DNA of 64,000 nucleotides, from contig NZ_LMOD01000003.1 in the NCBI RefSeq assembly GCF_001423485.1, forward strand, positions 186,001 through 250,000, in the 5' to 3' direction. The notes under the pieces were generated by a model. It did no database searches and was not told the origin of the DNA. It was given only the letters and a program-made list of their open reading frames with translations. The DNA comes from Microbacterium sp. Leaf320 (lineage in GTDB: Bacteria; Actinomycetota; Actinomycetes; Actinomycetales; Microbacteriaceae). Below are positions 1 to 8,527 of this stretch, one piece after another (the first letter of the stretch is position 1; each line of letters begins with the position of its first letter). The position numbers and the translations under genes were made by a program.

Positions 1-24
1 GGCACGCTCGGAGGCCGTCGACAT
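1..24 (-). CDS. 5' end of a leftward gene cut by the window edge
   Basis: Only the first eight codons are present, reading M-S-T-A-S-E-R-A on the minus strand. The start is supported by a perfect AGGAGG Shine-Dalgarno at 31-36, six bases upstream of the ATG at 24. The AT-rich stretch at 61-75 upstream could hold its -10 box. The product cannot be identified from eight residues. It follows ispE on the same strand, so it could be the next gene of that group. Confidence 0.5.
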
Positions 25-137
25 CACAGACCTCCTCGTATGTGCACGGTCACATCGTCTCTACATTATGTATGCCAGGCACGCCGAGCGCACGCCGAGC
101 CGGTGCCGCGCGTGTGTCGAGCGGGTACCGCGACCGC

Positions 138-1070
138 TCAGGAGATGATGCGGGCGCCCTGCACAGGGCCATGCACATGCAGCGACTCGAGGCCGTGCTC
201 GCGCAGCAGCGACTGCACCTCCTGCGCGCCCTCGGGGCTCGCGCACAGCAGCGCGACCGTCGGGCCGGAGCCCGACACGATCCCCTGCAGGGCTCCGGCA
301 TGGATGCCGCGCAGGATCGTCGTCTCGAGCTCAGGGCGCTCGTAGAGAGCGGCCTCCTGCAGATCGTTGTAGATGCTCTCGGCCAGCAGATCCGGATCTC
401 CCGAGCGCAGCGCCTGGAGCACCGGTGCCGGCACCTCCAGGGAGAGGGGCGGATCGTCGGCGAGAGCGCCCTCGTCATCGCGCAGGGCGTCGAGCCGGGC
501 ATAGACCACCGGCGTCGAGAGCCCCTCATCGCTCTGGACGAGCACCCAGTCGAAGCGGCCGCGGGCCAGCGCCGGGTTCAGCTGGTCACCGCGACCGGTG
601 CCGACAGCGGTGCCGCCGTGCAGCGCGAACGGCACGTCGGCGCCGAGACGAGCGCCGAGCTCGTGCAGACGCGCCGTCGAGAAGCCGGTGCCCCACAGGG
701 CATCGCACGCGACGAGGGCTGCGGCCGCATCCGCCGATCCGCCGCCCATGCCACCGGCGACCGGCACGCTCTTGCGGATCTCGAGCGCGACGCCGCCGTC
801 GTACTCCGCCGCCGTGGCGAGGAGCTTCGCGGCCCGCATGGCGAGGTTCCGATCATCCAGCGGCACGGCGTCCGGGTCATCGACGCCCGATACCGTGATC
901 GAGAAGTCGTCGGCGTGCCTGGCGATCACGTCCTCATACAGCGACACCGCCTGGAACACCGTCGCGAGCGCGTGATAGCCGTCATCGTGACGGCCTCCCA
1001 CGCCGAGATAGACGTTGATCTTTCCCGGAGCGCGGACATGAACCGAGTCGACGGGGGCGGCGAAGCTCAT
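138..1070 (-). CDS. ispE: 4-diphosphocytidyl-2-C-methyl-D-erythritol kinase
   Basis: This GHMP-family kinase phosphorylates the 2-hydroxyl of CDP-methylerythritol in the cytoplasmic MEP (non-mevalonate) isoprenoid pathway. The protein has 310 residues, the usual length. The substrate-side motif APGKIN lies near residues 14-19, and the glycine-rich ATP loop PVAGGMGGGSADA at about 103-115 is the GHMP signature. The ATG at 1070 has GGGAG about 8 bases upstream. It is the third gene of a leftward rsmA - aldo/keto reductase - ispE group; rsmA next to ispE is a common actinobacterial arrangement, here with the reductase inserted between them. Identification is secure. Confidence 0.96.
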   Translation of the reverse strand: MSFAAPVDSVHVRAPGKINVYLGVGGRHDDGYHALATVFQAVSLYEDVIARHADDFSITVSGVDDPDAVPLDDRNLAMRAAKLLATAAEYDGGVALEIRKSVPVAGGMGGGSADAAAALVACDALWGTGFSTARLHELGARLGADVPFALHGGTAVGTGRGDQLNPALARGRFDWVLVQSDEGLSTPVVYARLDALRDDEGALADDPPLSLEVPAPVLQALRSGDPDLLAESIYNDLQEAALYERPELETTILRGIHAGALQGIVSGSGPTVALLCASPEGAQEVQSLLREHGLESLHVHGPVQGARIIS

Positions 1071-1083
1071 CTCGGGGCTCCCG

Positions 1084-2151
1084 TCACAGCTCCGTGGAGG
1101 ACGCCCACAGGTCGACGTCGATGGAGCCTGCGGCCTCGTCGATGCGGGTGAGCTGCTCGTCGGTGAAGGCGGGGCCGTTCACCGCTGCGATGTTCTCGTC
1201 GAGCTGCTCGGGGCGCGACGCTCCGACCAGCGCGGAGGCGACCACGGGGTTGCGCAGCGTCCACTGGATCGCCAGCTGCGCGAGCGACTGCCCGCGTTCC
1301 TTCGCGATCTCGTTCAGCGAGCGGAGCGTCTCGACCGCGGCATCCGACAGCGGAGCCTCGGGAAGCGAGCCGCGCTTCTGCGCGCGCGCCGCGGTGCCGT
1401 CGCCGAGGTACTTGTCGGTGAGCAGGCCCTGCGCGAGCGGCGTGAACGCGATCGCGCCCACTCCCGCCTGCTCGAGGGTCTCGGTGAGACCGTCCTCCAC
1501 CCAGCGGTTGAGGATCGAGTACGCGGGCTGATGGATCACGAGCGGCGTGCCGAGCTCGGTGGCGACGGCGACCGCCTCTGCCGTGCGCTCGGCGCTGTAC
1601 GACGAGATCCCGACGTAGAGGGCCTTGCCCTGGCGCACGAGCGTGTCGAGCGCCGCGACCGTCTCGGCGACCGGAGTCACCGGGTCGGCGCGGTGCGAGT
1701 AGAAGATGTCGACGTAGTCGAGCCCCATGCGGGTCAGGGACTGCTCCGCGCTCGCGAGGATGTACTTGCGGCTCGCGAAGTCGCCGTAGGGTCCGGGCCA
1801 CATGTCCCAGCCGGCCTTCGACGAGATGATCAGCTCATCGCGGTAGGGGCGGAAGTCCTCGGCGAAGATGCGGCCGAAGTTCTTCTCGGCCGAGCCGTAG
1901 GGCGGGCCGTAGTTGTTCGCGAGGTCGAAATGCGTGATGCCGCGGTCGAACGCATGACGCAGCAGCGCGCGCTGGTTGTCGAGCGGGATGTTGTCGCCGA
2001 AGTTCCACCACAGCCCGAGCGAGATCGGCGGCAGGAACAGGCCGGAGGTGCCCACCTGGCGGTACTCGAACTGCTGGTAGCGGCTCTCGTCGGCGGCATA
2101 CGGACGGTGCAGCTCGGGGATGTTCGGACGGAAGCGAGGAGAGTCGGTCAC
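1084..2151 (-). CDS. aldo/keto reductase, L-glyceraldehyde 3-phosphate reductase (YghZ) type
   Basis: This 355-residue cytoplasmic NADPH-dependent aldo/keto reductase belongs by sequence to the YghZ/Kv-beta-like group, whose E. coli member reduces L-glyceraldehyde 3-phosphate and methylglyoxal. The barrel motifs are visible: the FDLANNYG segment holding the catalytic Asp and Tyr, SSKAGW with the Lys, and YSHRADP with the His. The N-terminal ~30 residues before FEYRQVG are an extension typical of this subgroup. The GTG start at 2151 has no Shine-Dalgarno; instead TAACCT lies six bases before it and overlaps the rsmA stop codon. The true substrate is unknown. Confidence 0.88.
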   Translation of the reverse strand: MTDSPRFRPNIPELHRPYAADESRYQQFEYRQVGTSGLFLPPISLGLWWNFGDNIPLDNQRALLRHAFDRGITHFDLANNYGPPYGSAEKNFGRIFAEDFRPYRDELIISSKAGWDMWPGPYGDFASRKYILASAEQSLTRMGLDYVDIFYSHRADPVTPVAETVAALDTLVRQGKALYVGISSYSAERTAEAVAVATELGTPLVIHQPAYSILNRWVEDGLTETLEQAGVGAIAFTPLAQGLLTDKYLGDGTAARAQKRGSLPEAPLSDAAVETLRSLNEIAKERGQSLAQLAIQWTLRNPVVASALVGASRPEQLDENIAAVNGPAFTDEQLTRIDEAAGSIDVDLWASSTEL

Positions 2152-2163
2152 GGTGCCAGGTTA
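2152..2163 (-). promoter_or_regulatory. leaderless-type -10 box overlapping the rsmA stop codon
   Basis: On the minus strand TAACCT (2163-2158) is followed by six bases and the GTG start of the aldo/keto reductase. The TAA is also the stop codon of rsmA. No Shine-Dalgarno is present. The -35 region is not recognisable. Confidence 0.5.
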
Positions 2164-3030
2164 GTCGGTGACGACGGCGTCTTCGATCTGAGCGACGTGC
2201 CGCGCAATACGGTGATAGTCATCGACCGTGAGGTCCTCGCCACGAGCGGTCGGCGCGACTCCTGCCGCGATCAGGATCTCGGATGCCGCGGCTGAGCTGC
2301 CGAAGAGGTCGGACAGCGCCTGTCGCAGCATCTTGCGGCGCTGGTTGAAGGCGGCATCCACGATCTTGAAGGTGAGTCGGCGTTCGTCCTCCGTGCCGCG
2401 CTCGCCTTCCGACCGGTCGAAGCCGACGAGAAGGCTGTCGACGTTGGGGACCGGCCAGAAGACCTGACGAGACACGGTGCCCGACAGCTTCCACTCGCCG
2501 TACCAGGCTGCTTTGACGCTCGGGGTGCCGTAGATCTTGGAGCCGGGCTTGGCCGCGATGCGCTCGGCGACCTCGGCCTGCACCATCACGACACCGCGCT
2601 TCAGGTAGGAGAAGTTCTCGAGGAAGTGCAGCAGCACCGGGACCGAGACGTTGTAGGGCAGGTTGGCCACGAGCACGGTGGGTTCGCCGGGCAGCTCGGT
2701 GATGCGCAGCGCGTCGGCGTCGACGACCGTGAGCATCTCGGCCGGTACTCCATGCTCGACGACGGTCTGCGAGAGTCGGGCGGCGAGCCGGTGATCGATC
2801 TCGACGGCGGTGACGGAGGCCCCGGCCTCGAGGATCGCGAGCGTGAGCGAGCCGAGCCCCGGCCCGACCTCGACGACCCGCTCCCCCGGCTGCACCCGCG
2901 CCGCATGCACGATCTTGCGGACCGTATTGGCGTCGACGACGAAGTTCTGGCCGAGCTTCTTGGTCGGGGTGACATCGAGCTCGGCGGCGAGCCGGCGGAT
3001 CTCGGTGGCGCCGAGCAGGGTGACTGTCAT
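2161..3030 (-). CDS. rsmA: 16S rRNA (adenine(1518)-N6/adenine(1519)-N6)-dimethyltransferase
   Basis: RsmA (KsgA) dimethylates two adjacent adenines in the helix 45 loop of 16S rRNA during 30S maturation, using S-adenosylmethionine. The 289-residue protein shows KKLGQNF near residues 24-30, the SAM motif EVGPGLGSL near 54-62 and the catalytic NLPYN at about 123-127. The frame stays open far upstream to 3408, but homology begins at the ATG at 3030; the extra part is not conserved-looking. That ATG has GACAAT six bases upstream, so it may be leaderless, and also a closely spaced GGAG. It is divergent from the MFS gene at 3086. Confidence 0.96.
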   Translation of the reverse strand: MTVTLLGATEIRRLAAELDVTPTKKLGQNFVVDANTVRKIVHAARVQPGERVVEVGPGLGSLTLAILEAGASVTAVEIDHRLAARLSQTVVEHGVPAEMLTVVDADALRITELPGEPTVLVANLPYNVSVPVLLHFLENFSYLKRGVVMVQAEVAERIAAKPGSKIYGTPSVKAAWYGEWKLSGTVSRQVFWPVPNVDSLLVGFDRSEGERGTEDERRLTFKIVDAAFNQRRKMLRQALSDLFGSSAAASEILIAAGVAPTARGEDLTVDDYHRIARHVAQIEDAVVTD

Positions 3031-3073
3031 TGCTCCATTGTCCCCCACCTCCATCAGTGTCCGAACCGGCCAG

Positions 3074-3085
3074 TAGTCTGCTGTG
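3074..3085 (+). promoter_or_regulatory. leaderless-type -10 box of the MFS gene
   Basis: TAGTCT (3074-3079) is followed by six bases and ATG at 3086. This favours the ATG over the in-frame GTG at 3083. No Shine-Dalgarno is visible. Confidence 0.45.
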
Positions 3086-4345
3086 ATGCCCTCCCTCGGT
3101 GAACTGATCGCTCCTCGGCGCATGGGCAGGGATTTCCGCTGGCTGCTCGCGTCATCGTGGACGAGCAACGTCGGAGACGGTGTCGCTCTCGCGGCCGCTC
3201 CCCTGCTCATCGCGTCGATGACGTCGTCGCCGATCCTCGTCGCGGCGGGCGCCATCATGCAGTTCCTTCCGTGGCTGCTGTTCGGCCTGCATGCGGGAGC
3301 GATCGCCGACCGGTTCGACCGCCGACGCCTGGTGATGGTCGCCAACGCCGCGCGGGCCGTCGTGCTCGCCGGCCTCTGCGTCTTCCTGCTGACGGGCACG
3401 GCCAACATCTGGATCGTGCTCGCGGTGGCCTTCCTCTACGGCACGGCCGAGGTGTTCGTCGACACAGCAGGCAGCACGCTGCTGCCGATGCTCGTCAAGC
3501 CTGCCGATCTCGGTGTCGGCAACGCGCGACTGCAGGCGGGATACCTGGTCGCGAATCAGTTCGCCGGTCCCCCGCTCGGCGCGTTCCTCTTCGCCGCGGG
3601 CACGGCCTGGCCGTTCCTGCTCGAGATCCTCTGCGTCCTCCTCGCGGTCGTCCTGATCTCGCGCATGGCGCGGACGCCCGTGCCTCCCCGGGCCGCAGGC
3701 GAGGGCGTCAAGTCGCACGTCCACACCGACATCGGCGAGGGACTCCGCTGGCTGTGGCAGAACCCGCCGGTGCGGATGCTCGTGCTGATCATCCTCGTGT
3801 TCAACGTGACGTGGGCGGCGCCCTGGGGCGTGCTCGTGCTCTACGCCACCGAGCACCTGAACATGGGCGCCGTGGGCTACGGAGCGCTGACGACGGCATC
3901 CGCTGCGGGCGGCATCCTCGCCACGATGAGCTTCGGGTGGCTCGAACGCCACGTGTCGTTCGCCACCCTGATGCGCGTGGTGCTGTCGCTCGAGGTGCTG
4001 ATGCACCTGGCCTTCGCCCTCACGACCGCCGGATGGGTGGCGCTCGTGATTATGTTCGTGTTCGGCGCCTACGCCTTCGTCTGGGGCACGATCTCGACCA
4101 CCGTGCGTCAGCGTCTGGTGCCGGCCGAGCTGCAGGGCAGGGTCGCATCCGTCAACATGGTCGGGGTGTTCGGCGGCATGGTGATCGGCCAGGCTCTCGG
4201 CGGAGTGATCGCCCAGGTATGGGGGCTCACGGCGCCGTGGTGGTTCGCGTTCGTCGGCGCTGCGCTCACACTGCTGCTGGTCTGGAAGCCGATCTCGCAG
4301 ATCGTCAGCGCAGCACCTGTGGATCAGTCGCTGAACGAGCCGTAG
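3086..4345 (+). CDS. MFS transporter, EntS/macrolide-efflux-like
   Basis: This is a 419-residue integral membrane protein of the major facilitator superfamily with about twelve hydrophobic segments. The DRFDRRR loop near residue 73 matches the cytoplasmic loop 2-3 motif A of the family. The overall pattern (FRWLLASSWTSNVGDG at the N-terminus, a late glycine-rich GVFGGMVIGQALGG helix) resembles the EntS-type drug and siderophore exporters. The substrate cannot be told. The gene stands alone on the plus strand inside a leftward housekeeping block, and its last 22 bases overlap the convergent TatD gene. The ATG at 3086 is preferred over GTG at 3083 because of the -10 spacing. Confidence 0.88.
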   Translation: MPSLGELIAPRRMGRDFRWLLASSWTSNVGDGVALAAAPLLIASMTSSPILVAAGAIMQFLPWLLFGLHAGAIADRFDRRRLVMVANAARAVVLAGLCVFLLTGTANIWIVLAVAFLYGTAEVFVDTAGSTLLPMLVKPADLGVGNARLQAGYLVANQFAGPPLGAFLFAAGTAWPFLLEILCVLLAVVLISRMARTPVPPRAAGEGVKSHVHTDIGEGLRWLWQNPPVRMLVLIILVFNVTWAAPWGVLVLYATEHLNMGAVGYGALTTASAAGGILATMSFGWLERHVSFATLMRVVLSLEVLMHLAFALTTAGWVALVIMFVFGAYAFVWGTISTTVRQRLVPAELQGRVASVNMVGVFGGMVIGQALGGVIAQVWGLTAPWWFAFVGAALTLLLVWKPISQIVSAAPVDQSLNEP

Positions 4346-5217
4346 ACCCTCAGCGTGTTGACGGCGATCTGGGCCGACAATTCGTCGACCTCGATGCCGA
4401 GTTCCGCAGCCATGAACCGCACCGTGATCGGCACGAGGTAGGGGGCGTTGGGCCGTCCGCGCAGCGGCGTCGGAGTGAGGAACGGGGCGTCGGTCTCGAC
4501 GAGGATGCGATCGAGCGGCGTCACCTTCAGGGCATCGCGCAGGTTCTGCGCGTTCTTGAACGTGACGTTGCCCGCGAAGGACAGGTGGTACCCGGCATCC
4601 GCGCAGATCCTCGCCATCGCGTCATCGCCCGAGAAGCAGTGGAACACGGTCTTCTCGGGAGCCCCCACACGAGCCAGGGTCTCGAGCACCTCGTCGTGCG
4701 CGTCACGGTCGTGGATCTGCATCGCGATGCCGTGCTTCTTGGCGAGTGCGATGTGCGCCTCGAACGATTCGAACTGCGGCGCGCGGCGCTCGGGCTCGGT
4801 GCGGAAGAAGTCCAGCCCCGTCTCGCCGATCGCGCGGGTGCGCGGGTGCGCGGCGAGCTCGTCGATCACCGCTATCGCATCACTGAGACCGACACCGCCG
4901 AGACGCCCCTGCTCGGCATACGCGGGCGCATCGTTCGGGTGGATCGCGACTGCCGCGAGCACGCGGGGGTCGGATGCCGCGGCCTCGACGGCCCAGCGCG
5001 ACGACTCGATGTCGCCCGAGGCCTGCACGACGCCCGCGATGCCCACGGCCTCGGCCCGGTCGAGCTGCTCGGTCAGCGACAGAGGTTCGTCACCGTCGAG
5101 GATCTCGAGGTGCGCGTGGTTGTCGTAGACCGGCACGGCGAGCGGCTCGGGTGCCGCCGGGTACCGGAGATCCTTGCGTCCGTCGCCGCCTCGTGCCTTC
5201 ACGTAGGTGTCCGCCAC
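4324..5217 (-). CDS. TatD family metal-dependent deoxyribonuclease
   Basis: TatD-family enzymes are cytoplasmic TIM-barrel hydrolases with 3'-5' exonuclease or DNA-repair roles. This 297-residue protein carries the metal ligands in order: H-A-H near residues 34-36, the Glu of IGETGLDFF, the His of QIHDRDAHDE, the His of VFHCFSGDD and the Asp of VETDAPFLTP. The GTG start at 5217 is preceded by GGAG about ten bases upstream, lying inside a palindromic repeat. It follows metG on the same strand; the metG-tatD-rsmA order is widespread in actinobacteria. Its 3' end overlaps the MFS gene tail to tail. Confidence 0.93.
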   Translation of the reverse strand: MADTYVKARGGDGRKDLRYPAAPEPLAVPVYDNHAHLEILDGDEPLSLTEQLDRAEAVGIAGVVQASGDIESSRWAVEAAASDPRVLAAVAIHPNDAPAYAEQGRLGGVGLSDAIAVIDELAAHPRTRAIGETGLDFFRTEPERRAPQFESFEAHIALAKKHGIAMQIHDRDAHDEVLETLARVGAPEKTVFHCFSGDDAMARICADAGYHLSFAGNVTFKNAQNLRDALKVTPLDRILVETDAPFLTPTPLRGRPNAPYLVPITVRFMAAELGIEVDELSAQIAVNTLRVYGSFSD

Positions 5218-5220
5218 AGC

Positions 5221-5305
5221 GTTTCGTCTCCTCGCTCCGCTCGTCGCTCAACGACCGATGAAATCGTCTTCATCCCGTTCGTTGAGCGAGCGAAGCGAGA
5301 CGAAA
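5221..5305. repeat. interspersed imperfect palindrome, copy A
   Basis: A left arm beginning GTTTCGTCTC and a right arm ending GAGACGAAA can pair through most of their length around a spacer rich in A+T. The right arm at 5279-5305 is identical over 27 bases to 51278-51304 in copy B. It fills the whole gap between the metG stop and the tatD start and contains the likely tatD Shine-Dalgarno. It looks like a REP-type intergenic repeat. Confidence 0.75.
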
Positions 5306-5311
5306 AGCGGC

Positions 5312-6904
5312 TCAGGCGGTGGACTCCACGCGCGGGAACAGCGGTGCGAGACCGTTGACGCTCGTGCCCGGGCGCAGCACGCCCCAGGCTCCGGCGTCGC
5401 GGATCGGCTGGTCCTGCAGGCGTCCGAGGCTCTCGGCGGCGCCCAGGGCGACCCAGAGCTTCTCGGTCGACTGCGGCATCACCGGCGAGAGCAGCACGGC
5501 GAGAGCGCGCAGGCCCTCGGCGCACGTGTAGAGCACCGTTCCCAGACGACCGCGCTGAGCCTCGTCTCCGCTGTTCGACTGCTTGGCCAGCGCCCACGGC
5601 TCGTTTGCCGTGATGTAGCCGTTGAGCGCGTCGACGATGGTCCAGATCGACGAGATGGCCTCGTCGATGCGGAACTGCTCGATCGCGGCATCCGCGTTCG
5701 ATGCGGCATCCGCCACGATCTTCTGGATCGCGAGGTCGTTCTCGGTGTATTCGGCGGGCGGCGGCACGACACCCTCGAAGTACTTCTCGATCATCGCCGT
5801 GGTGCGCGAGGCGAGGTTGCCGAAGCCGTTGGCGAGCTCGGCCTGATAGCGGGCAGATAGGTCTTCCCACGAGAACGAGCCGTCCTGCCCGAACGCGATC
5901 GCGGAGAGGAAGTAGTAGCGGTAGGCGTCGGAGCCGAAGACGTCGGTGATCTCGGTCGGAGCGATGCCGGTGAGCTTCGACTTCGACATCTTCTCGCCGC
6001 CGACGAGCAGCCACCCGTGCGCGAACACGCCCTTCGGAACATCGAGGCCCGCTGCCATCAGCATGGCTGGCCAGATCACGGCGTGGAAGCGCAGGATGTC
6101 TTTTCCGACCACGTGATACGCGGGCCACCGGCGGTCGAAGGTGTCCTCATCCGCGCCGTAGCCGACGCCGGTGACGTAATTGAGCAGCGCATCGATCCAG
6201 ACGTACAGCACGTGCGAGGTGTCCCACGGGATGGGGATGCCCCAGTCGAACGACGAGCGCGAGATCGAGAGATCCTTCAAGCCCTGGCGAACGAACGAGA
6301 CGACTTCGTTGCGAGCGGACTCCGGGCGGATGAAGTCGGGCTGTGTCTTGTACAGCTCGAGCAGGCGGTCCTGGAACTCGCTGAGCTTGAAGAAGTAGTT
6401 CTTCTCCTGCAGCAGTTCGAGAGGCTTGGAGTGGATCGCGCAGACCTTCAGCCCCTCGAAGGGACCGGTGCCGTCGAGGATCTCGGACTCGGGCTTGAAC
6501 TCCTCACAGCCCACGCAGTAGAGCGCCTCGTACTCGCCCGCGTAGATGTAGCCGCGGTCGTAGATCGTCTGCCAGAACTTCTGAGCGTTCGTCTCGTGCC
6601 GCTCCTGCGTGGTGCGGATGAAGTCGTCGTTCGCCACGTCGAGGGTCTCCAGCAGAGGGAACCACGCCTCGGTCACGAGCTTGTCGACCCATTCCTGCGG
6701 GGTGACGTCGTTCGCCGCCGCCGCGCGGAGCATCTTCTGGCCGTGCTCGTCGGTGCCCGTGAGCATCCACGTGTCATCGCCGCCCTGACGGTGCCAGCGC
6801 GCGAGCGCGTCGACCGCCACCGAGGTGTACCCGTGACCGATGTGAGGCACATCGGAGGGGTAGTAGATGGGCGTGGTGATGTAGAACGATTCGCCTGCGG
6901 GCAT
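5312..6904 (-). CDS. metG: methionyl-tRNA synthetase
   Basis: MetG charges initiator and elongator tRNA-Met in the cytoplasm. The 530-residue protein has the class I signature HIGH at residues 21-24 and KMSKS in the segment GGEKMSKSKLTG. A single knuckle-like insert (YCVGCEEF, later VCAIHS) matches the reduced zinc-binding type. There is no C-terminal tRNA-binding EMAP domain, as in other actinobacteria. The frame is open to 7048, but homology starts at ATG 6904. That ATG has no Shine-Dalgarno; TAGAAT lies seven bases upstream. It heads the metG-tatD pair. Confidence 0.97.
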   Translation of the reverse strand: MPAGESFYITTPIYYPSDVPHIGHGYTSVAVDALARWHRQGGDDTWMLTGTDEHGQKMLRAAAANDVTPQEWVDKLVTEAWFPLLETLDVANDDFIRTTQERHETNAQKFWQTIYDRGYIYAGEYEALYCVGCEEFKPESEILDGTGPFEGLKVCAIHSKPLELLQEKNYFFKLSEFQDRLLELYKTQPDFIRPESARNEVVSFVRQGLKDLSISRSSFDWGIPIPWDTSHVLYVWIDALLNYVTGVGYGADEDTFDRRWPAYHVVGKDILRFHAVIWPAMLMAAGLDVPKGVFAHGWLLVGGEKMSKSKLTGIAPTEITDVFGSDAYRYYFLSAIAFGQDGSFSWEDLSARYQAELANGFGNLASRTTAMIEKYFEGVVPPPAEYTENDLAIQKIVADAASNADAAIEQFRIDEAISSIWTIVDALNGYITANEPWALAKQSNSGDEAQRGRLGTVLYTCAEGLRALAVLLSPVMPQSTEKLWVALGAAESLGRLQDQPIRDAGAWGVLRPGTSVNGLAPLFPRVESTA

Positions 6905-6917
6905 GGGGACAATTCTA
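6905..6917 (-). promoter_or_regulatory. leaderless-type -10 box of metG
   Basis: TAGAAT (6917-6912 on the minus strand) is followed by seven bases and the metG ATG. The leader lacks any purine-rich ribosome binding site. Confidence 0.5.
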
Positions 6918-6942
6918 GGTGGGATGCGGGGCGTCGTTACGC

Positions 6943-8484
6943 TCAGGCGACCGACACCTCGATGCGGTGCCACCCCTGAGCGCCGTCGGGCACGACGTCC
7001 GCCGGATCGGACGTCTGGGTCTCGCCGTCCGCGCTGATCGCACGGCACTCGATCGTGTGCGCTCCGCTCTCAGCCGTCCACGGCAGATGCCACTGCACCC
7101 AGGTGTCGGCCGAGATCGCCGTCGCGAGCTCGGCGCGTCGCCACGGGCCCTCATCGATCCGCACCTCGACACCGTCGACGCCGACGTGCTGCTGCCACGC
7201 CATACCGGCGATCACCGAGTCCCCCGGCTCGAGCCGGGTCCCGCGGCGGGGCACGTCGATGCGCGACTGCAGCTTGATCGGTCCGCGCTCCGACCATCCG
7301 CGGTCGGTCCAGTAGGCGGTGGCCCGGTCGAACCTGGTGACCTCCAGCTCGGTCACCCACTTGGTCGCCGACACGTAGCCGTAGAGCCCCGGCACCACCA
7401 TGCGCACCGGGAATCCGTGCTCGATCGGCAGCGGATCGCCGTTCATCCCGACGGCGAGCAGCGCGTCGCGGTCGTCGGTGAGCGCCTCGATCGGCGTCGA
7501 CGCCGTGAACCCGTCGGACGACCGGGACAGCACCATGTCGGCATCCGAGTCGACTCCCGCGCGGGCAAGCAGTTCGCGAATCGGGTGGCCGAGCCAGCGG
7601 GCGTTGCCGATCAGATCGCCGCCGACCTCGTTCGACACGCACGCGAGCGTCACGTGCGACTCCGTCATCGGCAGGGTCAGCAGCTCGTCCCACGAGATCA
7701 CCACCTCGCGCTCGACCATCCCGTGGATGCGCAGAGACCAGTCGGCGGGGTCGATGCGCGGGACGATGAGCGCGGTGTCGATGCGGTAGAACTCGGTGTT
7801 CGAGGTGACGACCGAGGCGAGACCGGGTATGCCCAGCTCGGCGGCGGCAGGCACGGCGGGAGCCGCCGTCGTCGGGGCAGGCAGCCGGAGCATGGTGCGC
7901 ACCGCCTCGATCGAGCGGGTGGCACCGCGTGCGGCGGTGCCGATGACGAGCGCCGCGACCCCGGTGGCGGCCACGCCAGCGGTCCAGAGCAGGAACTGAC
8001 GGCGTTCCTCGTGCTCGGCGCGAAGATAGGGAATCGGATGCACCCTGCGCATGAGCAGCCGCAGGGCGACGACCGCGGTCACGCCGGCGACGAGACCGGG
8101 GAGCCAGGCGAACGGACCCGCGCCCGGGCGGATCATGGCGGCGACGAGGGCGAGCACGCCGAGCGCTGCGAGGATCGCGGATCCCACACCCGCTCGGCGG
8201 GATTCCAGGATGCCGGCGACAGCGGCCACCGCCACGAGCACGATCGCGATCCCGGTGAGCAGCGCGATCTTGTCGCCGGTGCCGAACAGCGCGATGGCCG
8301 CATCCTTCGCCCAGCTGGGGGCGAGATCGATCAGGCCGCTGCCGATCACCGCGAACGGGCTCGCGCTCGGCTCGACCACCGCCGCGACGAGCTCTGCCAG
8401 GCCGACCGCGGCGACCGCCGCGCTCAGCCCCGCGGCCGCCGATCGGAGCCTGTCACCGCGCGTCGTACGGGTTGCATGGCTCAT
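6943..8484 (-). CDS. membrane-anchored molybdopterin-dependent oxidoreductase (sulfite-oxidase fold)
   Basis: This 513-residue protein has four to five hydrophobic segments in its first ~190 residues, then a cofactor domain of the sulfite oxidase/YedY superfamily. The segment LACVSNEVGGDLIGNARW contains the expected molybdenum-ligating Cys, and the C-terminal ~110 residues resemble the Mo-co dimerisation domain. The catalytic part probably faces outside the membrane. Similar proteins are commonly labelled sulfite oxidase-like, but the substrate is unproven. No cytochrome partner gene is adjacent. The ATG at 8484 has TACCCT six bases upstream, inside the arm of a strong hairpin, and no Shine-Dalgarno. 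Confidence 0.88.
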   Translation of the reverse strand: MSHATRTTRGDRLRSAAAGLSAAVAAVGLAELVAAVVEPSASPFAVIGSGLIDLAPSWAKDAAIALFGTGDKIALLTGIAIVLVAVAAVAGILESRRAGVGSAILAALGVLALVAAMIRPGAGPFAWLPGLVAGVTAVVALRLLMRRVHPIPYLRAEHEERRQFLLWTAGVAATGVAALVIGTAARGATRSIEAVRTMLRLPAPTTAAPAVPAAAELGIPGLASVVTSNTEFYRIDTALIVPRIDPADWSLRIHGMVEREVVISWDELLTLPMTESHVTLACVSNEVGGDLIGNARWLGHPIRELLARAGVDSDADMVLSRSSDGFTASTPIEALTDDRDALLAVGMNGDPLPIEHGFPVRMVVPGLYGYVSATKWVTELEVTRFDRATAYWTDRGWSERGPIKLQSRIDVPRRGTRLEPGDSVIAGMAWQQHVGVDGVEVRIDEGPWRRAELATAISADTWVQWHLPWTAESGAHTIECRAISADGETQTSDPADVVPDGAQGWHRIEVSVA

Positions 8485-8496
8485 GATCCGAGGGTA
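8485..8496 (-). promoter_or_regulatory. -10 box embedded in a hairpin arm, molybdopterin oxidoreductase
   Basis: TACCCT (8496-8491 on the minus strand) sits six bases before the ATG at 8484. It is the distal end of the 16-base hairpin arm that lies 3' of the beta-glucosidase gene. Confidence 0.4.
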
Positions 8497-8525
8497 ACCC
8501 CGGGGCAGTGCCCCGGGGTTACCCT
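8491..8525 (-). terminator. 16-bp perfect stem-loop after the beta-glucosidase gene
   Basis: Arms 8491-8506 and 8510-8525 are perfect inverted repeats of 16 bases around a 3-base loop. The hairpin begins 2 bases after the beta-glucosidase stop. No U-tract follows, which is usual for GC-rich actinobacterial terminators. Confidence 0.8.
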
Positions 8526-8527
8526 GC

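Noticed and set aside
2161..3408. N-terminal extension of RsmA up to 3408
   Set aside because: The first ~126 residues are Arg/Thr/Ala-rich, lie antisense to the MFS gene and its promoter, and precede the normal RsmA start.
5221..5305. Palindrome copy A considered as an insertion sequence end or attachment site
   Set aside because: No transposase, target duplication or integrase is present, and the second copy lies in an equivalent intergenic position, which fits a REP-like repeat better.
3157..5358. Open frame of 733 codons on the plus strand across the MFS and TatD genes
   Set aside because: It is a shifted frame of the MFS gene followed by an antisense frame of tatD, both of which have strong family motifs. 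Its own translation is Arg-rich and featureless.
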